Source: JBBSJV01 sp038256935
GTDB lineage: Bacteria > Patescibacteriota > JACMRA01
Assembly: GCA_038256935.1 (NCBI GenBank)
Contig: JBBSJV010000041.1
Span: 1 to 12,109, forward strand
DNA: 12,109 nt
Direction of reading: 5' to 3'
Shown: piece after piece, positions 1 through 6,494 of the stretch
How the letters are laid out: each line of letters begins with the position of its first letter
Position numbering within the stretch: the stretch's first letter is position 1
Notes under the pieces: model-generated
Told to the model about the DNA's origin: nothing
Database searches by the model: none
Seen by the model: the letters and a program-made list of their open reading frames with translations, nothing else
Program-made: the position numbers and the translations under genes

Positions 1-1
1 A

Positions 2-136
2 CAAGTACAAAGCATAGCCCAAATACCATCACCTACAGTCAGGCAAGCCCTGTTAAAGCTAATTGAAATGAATCAAGTGGAAGCCGTGGGCGAGGGAAAA
101 GCCACTAAGTATAGGGTTAAAAACAAGTCAATATAG
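2..136 (+). CDS. C-terminal end of a winged-helix DNA-binding protein (partial)
   Basis: An open frame enters from the left edge and runs 44 codons to a TAG at 134-136. The residues form a helix-turn-helix/wing pattern: a PTVRQALLKLIEMNQ recognition-helix-like stretch, then a short beta wing ending in ATKYRV. Such tails close many bacterial proteins, for example Fic-family and AlbA/Schlafen-type proteins and MarR/GntR-like regulators, so the full protein cannot be named from this piece. It ends only 8 bp before the methyltransferase start, so the two are probably co-transcribed. That position suggests a restriction-modification-linked regulator or effector, but this is inference. The reading frame is well supported; the function is not. 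Confidence 0.55.
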   Translation, partial: QVQSIAQIPSPTVRQALLKLIEMNQVEAVGEGKATKYRVKNKSI

Positions 137-144
137 TCTAAAAT

Positions 145-1308
145 ATGCCTAATTATCAAAATTTATCTAAAGAAGAACTGCTAAAATTAGTAGAAGAACA
201 AGCACAAGAACTTAAATCAAAAAGATATGGTTTAGTTTGGGATAGTGAAAAAGAACCCGAACAGGTGGTTTTGGATTGTGAAAATAACTTGCCTATTTTA
301 CAGAGAGTAAAAGAGAGGGGAATCAAAACTGATACCAACGATGATAATATTTTAATAGAAGGAGATAATTATCACGCCCTTACTTGCCTCAATTATACTC
401 ATAAAGAAAAAATTGATGTAATTTATATTGACCCTCCGTATAATACAGGCAAAAAGGATTTTATTTACAACGATAGGTACATTGATAAAGAAGATGGTTA
501 TAGACACAGTAAATGGCTTAATTTTATGGAGAAGAGGCTAAGATTAGCTAAAAACTTATTAATAGAGAATGGCGTCATTTTTATCTCTATCGATGACAAT
601 GAACAAGCACAATTAAAGCTTTTATGCGATCAAGTTTTTGGAGAAATAAATTTTATCAGCCAGGTTGTTTGGAGAAAAAAATATGGTGGCGGCAAAGGAA
701 GTAAGTATTTTGTAGATTTACACGAATACATCTTTTGTTATGCATTAGACAAATCTAAAATTAGTGGTTTTAGTGTTGAAAGGGCTGAAGATAAAAAAGA
801 TATTTTTAAGTTAGAAGATGAATTCCTTGAGGAAAGAGGCAGATATTATATTAGACCACTAAAATCAGGTTTAGCATTAAGAAAAACATTGATTTATCCT
901 ATTGAATGTCCAGATGGTAGTTGTGTAGAGACGCAGTGGATATGTGCAAAAGATACTTATAAAAAATTATTGACTGATGGGAGGATAGTTTTTAAAAAAC
1001 TTAAAAATGATAAATATAATGTATATAAGAAATTTTATGAAAAAGATAATCAAGATTCAATTTTACCAGATAGTATATTTTATGATTTGTCTTACAACCA
1101 AAATGGTAAAGAAGAGATAAAAAGAATATTTGGAATTTTGGAAGGTAGGGATGTCCCTTTCGATAATGCGAAGCCAAAAGATTTGATTTCATATCTTATT
1201 AAATTATCATGTAAAAATACAACTGCCACAATCCTTGACTTTATGGCAGGAAGTGGAACAACGGGACAAGCAGTGCTTGATCTAAATAAAGAAGCTGTTT
1301 GTTTGTAA
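145..1308 (+). pseudogene. Truncated adenine-N6 DNA methyltransferase, type III Mod-like (beta class)
   Basis: This would transfer a methyl group from S-adenosylmethionine to adenine N6 in a DNA recognition site, as the Mod subunit of a type III restriction-modification system or a related solitary enzyme. The start (residues 1-60) has the coiled-coil and KRYGLVWDSEKE pattern usual in this family. Motif IV is DPPY at 96-99, followed by NTGKKDFIYND and the KWLNFMEKRLRLAK helix. The SAM-binding motif FMAGSGTTG lies at 366-374; motif IV before motif I marks the beta class. Relatives continue well past this point with a conserved NKEDGGNRKF-like strand and more, but here the frame reads LNKE, then AVCL and a stop. 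I therefore infer loss of the C-terminus, with family homology ending near base 1293, 23 bp before the left inverted repeat. Both catalytic motifs survive, so residual activity cannot be excluded. No continuation of the gene was found to the right of the repeat-bounded element. Confidence 0.8.
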
Positions 1309-1315
1309 TTGGCAT

Positions 1316-1372
1316 AAATTTGCACCTAAATTCAATGTAATCTAGCGTCAATCACTGTTAACGCATTGTCAA
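1316..1372 (+). repeat. Left 57-bp inverted repeat with an 11-6-11 core
   Basis: The core arms are TCTAGCGTCAA (1341-1351) and TTAACGCATTG (1358-1368), separated by the spacer TCACTG (1352-1357). The arms form an imperfect dyad, GCGTCAA facing TTAACGC, around the 6-bp centre. This is the geometry of Xer/dif and other tyrosine-recombinase crossover sites, although the bases differ from known dif consensus sequences. The outer part, from AAATTTGCA at 1316-1324, matches the right copy less strictly (10 of 15 over 1325-1339). Confidence 0.85.
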
Positions 1373-1425
1373 CAAAAAAGGGCAAATTATTTTATATTAT
1401 CGCATATAGAGTAGGTTTGTAAGTC

Positions 1426-1453
1426 TAATGCGTAGTTATGTACTAACGCTAAA
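1426..1453 (-). repeat. Degenerate third 11-6-11 site overlapping the HTH-methyltransferase stop codon
   Basis: On the + strand the arms are TAATGCGTAGT (1426-1436) and CTAACGCTAAA (1443-1453) around the spacer TATGTA. Compared with the right-hand site read in the same direction (CAATGCGTTAA and TTGACGCTAGA), 15 of 22 arm positions match, including the AATGCGT and ACGCTA blocks at the exact same spacing. It has the same orientation as the right site, so the gene lies between two like-oriented sites, and it covers the gene's stop codon (1449-1451). This could be a decayed recombination site or chance similarity. Confidence 0.35.
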
Positions 1454-2654
1454 AGTTATTTTGTAGTGACTTGCAAGTTACTAAAATATGAGAGTGGTCG
1501 CTACTCGTAATCATATGTATCGGCTCAAAATCAGCCTTCTCCAAAATTTTAATTAGATTTTCTCTAGCAGACATTTTATGGTAAAATATTTGTATTTTTG
1601 TATTACTTGGTATTTCAACTACTATTTCAAAACCTTCTACTTTGAATGTTATAGTGTGGGGTTTAGATAATTTCAAATATCCTACTTTAGCTTTTTCTTC
1701 TTCATCATAGTAAAAAACTAATTCGGGGCTTTCTAAATCGATACCTAAAAGATCAGGAATCCATAAATGCCTTTCGGGGTGTTTTGTTAATGGTTCTATA
1801 AAATCAGTTTTATTATCAGCTTTTTCTAATTTGTTAGTCACAATAAAAATGTCTCTATCATCAAAACCATATCGGATATTGTCATATAACCATCGTTGAT
1901 TTTTTACATTTCCAATAGTGGCACCTACTAATAGTACTATATTTAAAACGTTCCCGCCTTTTTTCTCATTAAACAGTATATTTGCGATATCATATTTTTC
2001 AATATCGTGAACATACGAGGTAAAATTTAGACCAGGAAACCATTTATTGATATTTGCCTCGGCTATTTCATTCATTTCCTTGCTCACGTCGATAGCGATA
2101 TATTTGTTTAATTTACCAGTATCTAAAAAACTTTGGATAAACTTCTTTGTTGTTATTGAGTTACCCTGACCTATATCAACAATATTTACCTTATCATATG
2201 AATTGCTTTTCCTAAGTAGAAAATAAGAGGCCTCTTTTAACAACTCAACATCAGTAAGAGATGTTTCATAATCACCTTTATTGTATGAAGACTCAATAAT
2301 ATTATTCCATATTTTTGCCCCACCGTTAATATATGTTAATTTCAAAGGGATTTCTTTTTTTGTCTTTAATGCGTTAATAATTTCAACTACCTGTGAAGTA
2401 GTAAAGGTGCTGTAGAATTTTTCTTCCGGAGTCGCATAGATATGCGTAGATTTATTTTTATAAACAGAACCTTTGCCTTTTAACTTAAAGAACAGTGAAT
2501 CATTATGAGAAGAATTTACAATGTAGATTTTGTCATTAACTGTAGTCAGCTGTAGGTTATTCTTACCTTTCTCGGCATTTGAAATCCATCTATTTATTGT
2601 TGTAATAGAGACATCGAGTTTTTTTGAAAGTTCAGTTTTTTTGTAATATAACAT
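1449..2654 (-). CDS. Helix-turn-helix protein fused to EgtD-like SAM-dependent methyltransferase (Methyltransf_33 type)
   Basis: The N-terminus (about 1-48) is a MerR/excisionase-like helix-turn-helix: a YYKKTELSKKLDVSITTINRW helix pair with a short wing up to IYIVNS. From about residue 73 the protein resembles the histidine-specific methyltransferase family of EgtD. It has the upstream YETSLTDVELLKEA segment (129-142), SAM-binding motif I VDIGQGNS (159-166), the acidic post-I strand IAIDVS (186-191), the family signature GATIGNV (244-250), and a late VVEIPSNTKI (345-354) where EgtD relatives have a conserved glutamate-serine-lysine stretch. EgtD trimethylates histidine for ergothioneine, but no other ergothioneine gene is here and the substrate is unknown. 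The start is ATG at 2654; the right repeat's core lies 36-63 bp upstream, in the promoter/operator zone, so the helix-turn-helix may bind there. This is the only gene within the repeats and is opposite in strand to everything around it. Domain assignment is fairly sure; function is open. Confidence 0.8.
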   Translation of the reverse strand: MLYYKKTELSKKLDVSITTINRWISNAEKGKNNLQLTTVNDKIYIVNSSHNDSLFFKLKGKGSVYKNKSTHIYATPEEKFYSTFTTSQVVEIINALKTKKEIPLKLTYINGGAKIWNNIIESSYNKGDYETSLTDVELLKEASYFLLRKSNSYDKVNIVDIGQGNSITTKKFIQSFLDTGKLNKYIAIDVSKEMNEIAEANINKWFPGLNFTSYVHDIEKYDIANILFNEKKGGNVLNIVLLVGATIGNVKNQRWLYDNIRYGFDDRDIFIVTNKLEKADNKTDFIEPLTKHPERHLWIPDLLGIDLESPELVFYYDEEEKAKVGYLKLSKPHTITFKVEGFEIVVEIPSNTKIQIFYHKMSARENLIKILEKADFEPIHMITSSDHSHILVTCKSLQNNF

Positions 2655-2685
2655 ATCATTTTCTGTAACATAATAAGTTTTTGAT

Positions 2686-2742
2686 TTGACAATGCGTTAA
2701 TTTTTTTTGACGCTAGATCACTTTGATTTTGGTTGCAAATTT
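2686..2742 (-). repeat. Right 57-bp inverted repeat with an 11-6-11 core
   Basis: On the - strand this copy has the same two arms as the left repeat (from + positions 2707-2717 and 2690-2700), with the spacer AAAAAA (T-run at 2701-2706 on the + strand). The 12-bp and 15-bp blocks around the spacer are identical to the left copy, while the spacer shares one base of six. The inner edge is 31 bp from the start codon of the - strand gene. The outer edge (2734-2742) covers most of the candidate -35 box of the secretion operon, so this repeat could control transcription in both directions. Confidence 0.85.
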
Positions 2743-2762
2743 TCAAAGTTCTCAAATATACT
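2733..2762 (+). promoter_or_regulatory. Candidate promoter of the type IV secretion operon
   Basis: TTGCAA (2733-2738) and TATACT (2757-2762) are 18 bp apart, close to a sigma-70-type -35/-10 pair. They lie just before the first small gene (ATG 2773) in the only non-coding gap upstream of the operon. The -35 box overlaps the outer end of the right inverted repeat. The short distance from -10 to ATG implies a very short or absent leader, in keeping with the lack of a Shine-Dalgarno sequence there. Confidence 0.4.
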
Positions 2763-2772
2763 TAATACTTGT

Positions 2773-2958
2773 ATGAATAAAAGCCCAAATTACGATTTGG
2801 TCAATGTTTTGGTTGAGATTTTAAAAGAGTTTCAACTCATATATTGTCTGGGGAAACCTCTTACTAATGAAGATAGGGAGGTCTTCAAAGCTATGTTTAT
2901 GCAGGAAATAGGCAGCCATAATTCAGAGGAATTTATTAAATTTATTGATGTATTATGA
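2773..2958 (+). CDS. Small hypothetical protein, first gene of the secretion operon
   Basis: A 61-residue, soluble, mildly acidic protein with no signal peptide or membrane segment; I do not recognise a family. It reads as two or three amphipathic helices, for example YDLVNVLVEILKEFQLIY and EDREVFKAMFMQEI. The ATG at 2773 is preferred to a TTG at 2707, because the longer version would translate the inverted repeat. No Shine-Dalgarno is visible. The stop overlaps the pilin start by 4 bp (ATGA at 2955-2958), which ties it to the secretion operon. It could be a small regulator or chaperone, but nothing in the sequence proves this. Confidence 0.5.
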   Translation: MNKSPNYDLVNVLVEILKEFQLIYCLGKPLTNEDREVFKAMFMQEIGSHNSEEFIKFIDVL

Positions 2959-3272
2959 AGAAAACAACACCTCTGTTAATCGCAGTATGTCTTATTGCAA
3001 TCACTTTTTTACCAGTTTTCGCTTACGCAGAAGCAATCCAGATCGGCGGTCTTAATCAGCTATTAAACAATATTTATGACACTATCAAAAGCTTAGCTTT
3101 GCCTGTAAATATTTTAGTATTGGGTATTCTAGGGTTTCAACTCCTTGCAGCTGGTGACGATGCTAACGCTAAGGCAAGAATCCGAAATACCTTTATTGCT
3201 TTAGTTATAGGAAATGCCATTTTGTTTGGTGCTGAACCTATCGCTAATGCTTTGATTTCAGGCTCACAATAA
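2955..3272 (+). CDS. VirB2/TrbC-like type IV secretion pilin
   Basis: A 105-residue precursor of the major pilin or channel subunit. The first 25 residues form a clear signal peptide: KK near the start, a hydrophobic core PLLIAVCLIAITFLPVF, and a likely signal peptidase I cut after AYA (residue 25). The mature part has the two hydrophobic helices of VirB2/TrbC proteins, about 44-66 (LALPVNILVLGILGFQLLAAG) and 80-101 (TFIALVIGNAILFGAEPIANAL), joined by a short polar loop GDDANAKARIR. Length and layout match the family. It overlaps the previous gene (ATGA) and is followed 9 bp later by the VirB6-like gene, the usual order in minimal systems. Expected location is the cell membrane, with assembly into a surface fibre or channel. 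Sequence-level assignment is good; whether it makes an extended pilus is unknown. Confidence 0.8.
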   Translation: MKKTTPLLIAVCLIAITFLPVFAYAEAIQIGGLNQLLNNIYDTIKSLALPVNILVLGILGFQLLAAGDDANAKARIRNTFIALVIGNAILFGAEPIANALISGSQ

Positions 3273-3281
3273 TAACGGCAG

Positions 3282-5300
3282 ATGTTCTTTAAAAATGAAA
3301 GAGAAAATGTAGGTAGTTTTACCAACAGCCTTTTTGATTTGTTTGGGAAGGCTGGCGGTCGTTACCTCAATTTTTTTAAGGAAGCATGGGCTAAGGATCG
3401 AAAACAGACGTCACTTTTATTAGTAGGTCTTGTGCTTCTATTTGTGGTCTCATTATGGCTTTGTAGCATTGCATTTTCTACGAATGCTTCATATATCAGC
3501 GAAACGCCGAGGCAAACCATAGAAAACACTCAGCCAAGCTTTATTTATACTCCTAGTACTAGTACTAGTGAGGGTTTAGTCATTGAGCCACTTGTCGTTA
3601 CTGAATACGAGGATAACGAGTTTGAGTTGTTACAGGCCGAGGAAAGCGCACCAATCGGTGGAGTAGTGGGTGATCAGACTTATAAGACAATTGAGGTTCT
3701 TAAAGGTATGGTACAGGGCTTTAAACCAATGTTGGATGCTTTTGTGTCTAATACTCCTGATGTTTCAGGCGTTAGCACCAACGAAATATCCTTTTCATCT
3801 GGGAAGTTTCCAACCGCCAGAGAGTTTAGTAATAGGCTTTTATCTCTTATAATTCCAATTTACATTATCTTTCTAGCTATAGAGGGTTTTATATTGATCA
3901 AAAACGCTAACTCAGGCAAAGGTGGCAACCTCAATCAAATCTTATGGAGAAGTATCTTCTTTATATTCATGTTAGTCTTCACCCCCTTTATACTTAGTTA
4001 TTCAATCCAAGGAGTAAACGCCTTTTGTGAATATATCTTAGGTGGGAAAGATCTTACTACATTCTTAACTGAATTTTTGAGCAAGGTTCAAGAAGGATAT
4101 AGACAAGCTGGGGATACGGATAATGGCTTAATAAGTGGGATTCAGGCAATATCTAACCCGACAGGGACATTTATTGAGATATTTCAAGCTGTTATTGCCA
4201 TGATACCAATCTTTCTGATTACGATCTTATATTTATTAGTATTGGGTCAGTTTATTATTAGATTTATTAAGTTGTATTTCTTAGCTGCAATTTATCCTTT
4301 AGTAATTGTCTTTTATGGTAGTCCCATGGAACAAAACTATACTAGTAATTACTGGAGCTCGTGGACAAGAACCTTATTACATCAAGCTTTCTTTGTTTTT
4401 GGATATGCCATTATTCAAACCTTTCTACTGCAAATGCTTCAAGGTGGGGGAGTAGGAGCAGAGCAAATAGCTATCTTTATTGGAATGTTATTGTTCTTAT
4501 ATAATATTAACGGTCTTACTTCTGAAATCGTTGGCGGTGCTATTACACGAGGAGGCAATGCGATTAACTCAGTGCTGGGTAGTATTACTGGTGGGGTTAT
4601 CGGTGCCGTTGGTCTTGCTGGCGTAATAGGAGGGCGAAGCTTAGCCACGGTAGGTGCAGGTAACTCAGGACAGGGTTTTGATATGAGCAAAGGTACGATT
4701 GGAAGCGATGGGGCTAAATCAGGAGGATTTCAAGGCTTCTCAGGTAAAGGTAAATCAGCTGCTCAGGCTAAAACTCAAAAAACAACTCCTTCTGGGAATA
4801 CTAGGCTTTCAGATCCTACACAGAGTAAACAAGCTCAGAGTTTAACTAAACAAAACTATACAGTAGGAGCTGTTGATCCAAACGAGGGAATTATTGGAGT
4901 AGAGGGGAACTTTTACGCTCATGATCAAAAAGGTGGTTACACTGCATTATATAACACAAGAGAAGATGCAATTGAAGACCGAGTACCTGTAAACGAGATT
5001 TATCAAACAAATGGTCAATTCAACGTTCAAGATACTACTAATTATGCAGGGCGAGAAACTTATGAGCAACGAACCGGAAGTGAACTTGGAGTAAACGCCA
5101 AAGACACACAGATCAAAGATAATCTTAATCAAGCTAAATATGATAATAGAGACAAGGGGGTTGATGGTATTACTACAACTCAAGTTAGTAAGAATCGAAT
5201 GGCTCGAATGAAACAGGCAAATGAAAAAATAACTGATACAACACCAAGAATTACTAAAACCGTTGTTTACACGGATAAGGTCAATAAATCAAATAATTAA
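3282..5300 (+). CDS. VirB6/TrbL-like polytopic channel protein of the type IV secretion system
   Basis: A 672-residue membrane protein, the likely inner-membrane channel. An isolated transmembrane helix at about 44-66 is followed by a hydrophilic segment of about 115 residues (67-180) rich in Ser, Thr and Glu. A cluster of membrane helices follows at about 185-207, 220-242, 298-322, 325-345, 365-388 and 394-411, then a glycine-rich hydrophobic stretch (430-456). The core has the aromatic and charged pattern GQFIIRFIKLYFLAAIYPL, typical of VirB6/TrbL relatives. The last 210 residues are hydrophilic, polar and probably soluble, with no motif I recognise. Position between pilin and PrgI/VirB4 supports the role. 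The hexanucleotide CTAGTA is repeated almost three times at 3553-3569 and encodes STSTS in the hydrophilic loop. Start ATG 3282 lies 9 bp after the pilin stop. Confidence 0.75.
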   Translation: MFFKNERENVGSFTNSLFDLFGKAGGRYLNFFKEAWAKDRKQTSLLLVGLVLLFVVSLWLCSIAFSTNASYISETPRQTIENTQPSFIYTPSTSTSEGLVIEPLVVTEYEDNEFELLQAEESAPIGGVVGDQTYKTIEVLKGMVQGFKPMLDAFVSNTPDVSGVSTNEISFSSGKFPTAREFSNRLLSLIIPIYIIFLAIEGFILIKNANSGKGGNLNQILWRSIFFIFMLVFTPFILSYSIQGVNAFCEYILGGKDLTTFLTEFLSKVQEGYRQAGDTDNGLISGIQAISNPTGTFIEIFQAVIAMIPIFLITILYLLVLGQFIIRFIKLYFLAAIYPLVIVFYGSPMEQNYTSNYWSSWTRTLLHQAFFVFGYAIIQTFLLQMLQGGGVGAEQIAIFIGMLLFLYNINGLTSEIVGGAITRGGNAINSVLGSITGGVIGAVGLAGVIGGRSLATVGAGNSGQGFDMSKGTIGSDGAKSGGFQGFSGKGKSAAQAKTQKTTPSGNTRLSDPTQSKQAQSLTKQNYTVGAVDPNEGIIGVEGNFYAHDQKGGYTALYNTREDAIEDRVPVNEIYQTNGQFNVQDTTNYAGRETYEQRTGSELGVNAKDTQIKDNLNQAKYDNRDKGVDGITTTQVSKNRMARMKQANEKITDTTPRITKTVVYTDKVNKSNN

Positions 5301-5306
5301 TACTAT

Positions 5307-5669
5307 ATGTCTCAATCAAATAAATTCCACCTCATAATTATAGCAATCTTTATCACTTTGGTTAGTCTGTTTATTTTTATTCAAGAACCGTTTAGAGATG
5401 ATACAGATGATTATTTGGCTATTAAAAGAGATTCATGGTCTCAAATCCAGAGTGCTGGAAGCTCAGATGATTTTGTAAGAACCTCACTTATTGATCTTAA
5501 TGGAGAGCTTGAAAGTATTAAGTGTAATAAGGTGGATGATGTTTATAGGTCAGAGTGTGATACACTAAAGGATAAAGTTGGTCAGGCTGTTGAGCTTATT
5601 AACTCAGGAGATGATGGAAGTCGAGGCTCTCAATTAGGGACGGAGATTGCAAATATTCTTAAAAACTAA
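5307..5669 (+). CDS. Single-pass membrane protein of the secretion operon, unknown family
   Basis: A 120-residue protein with one N-terminal hydrophobic helix (about 8-25, FHLIIIAIFITLVSLFIFI) followed by an acidic soluble part, so probably anchored with the bulk outside the cytoplasm. It has two cysteines (73 and 84), spaced as if to form a disulfide, and a helical DTLKDKVGQAVELI segment. There is no lipobox cysteine, so it is not a lipoprotein. It sits 6 bp after the VirB6-like gene and 3 bp before the PrgI-like gene, so it is probably an accessory channel component. Small anchored proteins in this place (VirB5, VirB7 or VirB8 counterparts) are common, but I see no similarity strong enough to name it. 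Confidence 0.65.
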   Translation: MSQSNKFHLIIIAIFITLVSLFIFIQEPFRDDTDDYLAIKRDSWSQIQSAGSSDDFVRTSLIDLNGELESIKCNKVDDVYRSECDTLKDKVGQAVELINSGDDGSRGSQLGTEIANILKN

Positions 5670-5672
5670 TAT

Positions 5673-6494
5673 ATGAAAGACGCACGCATACTCAAAATTA
5701 AAAAGATTAATCAGAACGCCGTACGTCAACTCGTCAATATAGAAGAATTGATACGCTGGGGTATTCCGTTTATTGTCCTGATAACTGCCATAGTTCTTAC
5801 CCCTGATCTCAATCTACAGGTTAGGGTGTTTGTAGTAGGTTTTGTCAGTATCGTATGCTGGATGACTTTATCTTATGAGTTTGATCGCCAACCAGCTTAT
5901 ACGCTTTTGATTCCTTACTTGAGGTATTTATTTACTACTAAAAAAGAACCAAGGATTGCGGACGTAGATTTTGATTTGGTGGATAATTTGCTTGTATTCA
6001 AAGAAAAAGTGGTTACCGTGTTCAAGCTTGAGCCTGTTGATATTATGCTTTTATCAGAGCAAGATAGGCAGATATTTATCAAGAATATTCAGACGTTTCT
6101 TAATAATCAAAGAGGTATTCACACTCAAATACTGATGAGAAATAGGGGAGCAGAGCAAAGCGACTATATCAAGCACTTTGATCACATTACTACGCAACAA
6201 GTAAGTCTTCATAGTAAAGAAATGGCCGACTTTAGAGAAGATAAACTGGCTGGATATATCAAGGACATGCAAGCTTTGTTATCCAAAAATATTGTACCAA
6301 TTCGAGACTATTTTATCTTGTTTGAGATTAAGGGTAATACAAGTACCAGCCGAAAGACCATTAAACTTATTAGTGAATTGCAGGAACTAACTGATCGCAT
6401 AGCTAGCTTACTAGATCATGCTAAGGTTCGCACCAGTCAGTTAGTCGAGGAGGATTTAGAGGAGTTTTTGCAAAGTTTTATAAGGCGAGTATGA
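5673..6494 (+). CDS. PrgI/VirB3-like membrane domain joined to the VirB4 N-terminal domain
   Basis: A 273-residue protein of two parts. Residues 1-90 carry two transmembrane helices (about 28-44 and 50-66), then FDRQPAYTLLIPYLRYLFTTKK, the pattern of PrgI/VirB3 proteins that hold VirB4 at the membrane. Residues 95-273 resemble the N-terminal domain of VirB4/TraC ATPases: LVFKEKVVTVFKLEPVDIMLLSEQDRQIF, then an LNNQRGIHTQILMRNR strand pair and a YIKHFDHITT helical region. There is no Walker motif. The stop overlaps the start of the VirB4 ATPase gene by 4 bp (ATGA, 6491-6494), so the two are translationally coupled and probably form one complex. The split seems a normal feature rather than damage, as the downstream gene has its own start. 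Confidence 0.7.
   Translation: MKDARILKIKKINQNAVRQLVNIEELIRWGIPFIVLITAIVLTPDLNLQVRVFVVGFVSIVCWMTLSYEFDRQPAYTLLIPYLRYLFTTKKEPRIADVDFDLVDNLLVFKEKVVTVFKLEPVDIMLLSEQDRQIFIKNIQTFLNNQRGIHTQILMRNRGAEQSDYIKHFDHITTQQVSLHSKEMADFREDKLAGYIKDMQALLSKNIVPIRDYFILFEIKGNTSTSRKTIKLISELQELTDRIASLLDHAKVRTSQLVEEDLEEFLQSFIRRV

Larger units (their letters stand above)
1316..2742. mobile_element. Candidate mobile or site-specific recombination cassette bounded by 57-bp inverted repeats
   Basis: Two 57-bp inverted repeats (1316-1372 and 2686-2742) enclose a single gene on the - strand. By eye 47 of 57 positions match. The identity is in blocks: 9 bp at the outer end (AAATTTGCA), 12 bp (ATCTAGCGTCAA) and 15 bp (TTAACGCATTGTCAA), with a non-matching 6-bp spacer between the last two. 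No transposase or recombinase lies inside, and I see no target-site duplication next to any of the possible outer edges. The element sits between a truncated methyltransferase gene and the secretion operon. It could be a non-autonomous element moved in trans by a tyrosine recombinase, an invertible segment, or one end of a larger integrated element. The repeats are directly visible; mobility is inference. Confidence 0.6.

Noticed and set aside
1316..1453. Integron attC sites
   Set aside because: The dyads do not contain the GTTRRRY/RYYYAAC boxes at proper places, and no integron integrase is present; a tyrosine-recombinase core of the 11-6-11 type fits better.
1316..2742. Ordinary DDE insertion sequence
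   Set aside because: No transposase gene, no visible target-site duplication, and the repeat is divided into conserved arms and a free spacer.
2707..2772. TTG start giving an 83-residue version of the small first gene
   Set aside because: The extra 22 residues would translate the right inverted repeat and the candidate promoter; ATG 2773 gives a cleaner start.
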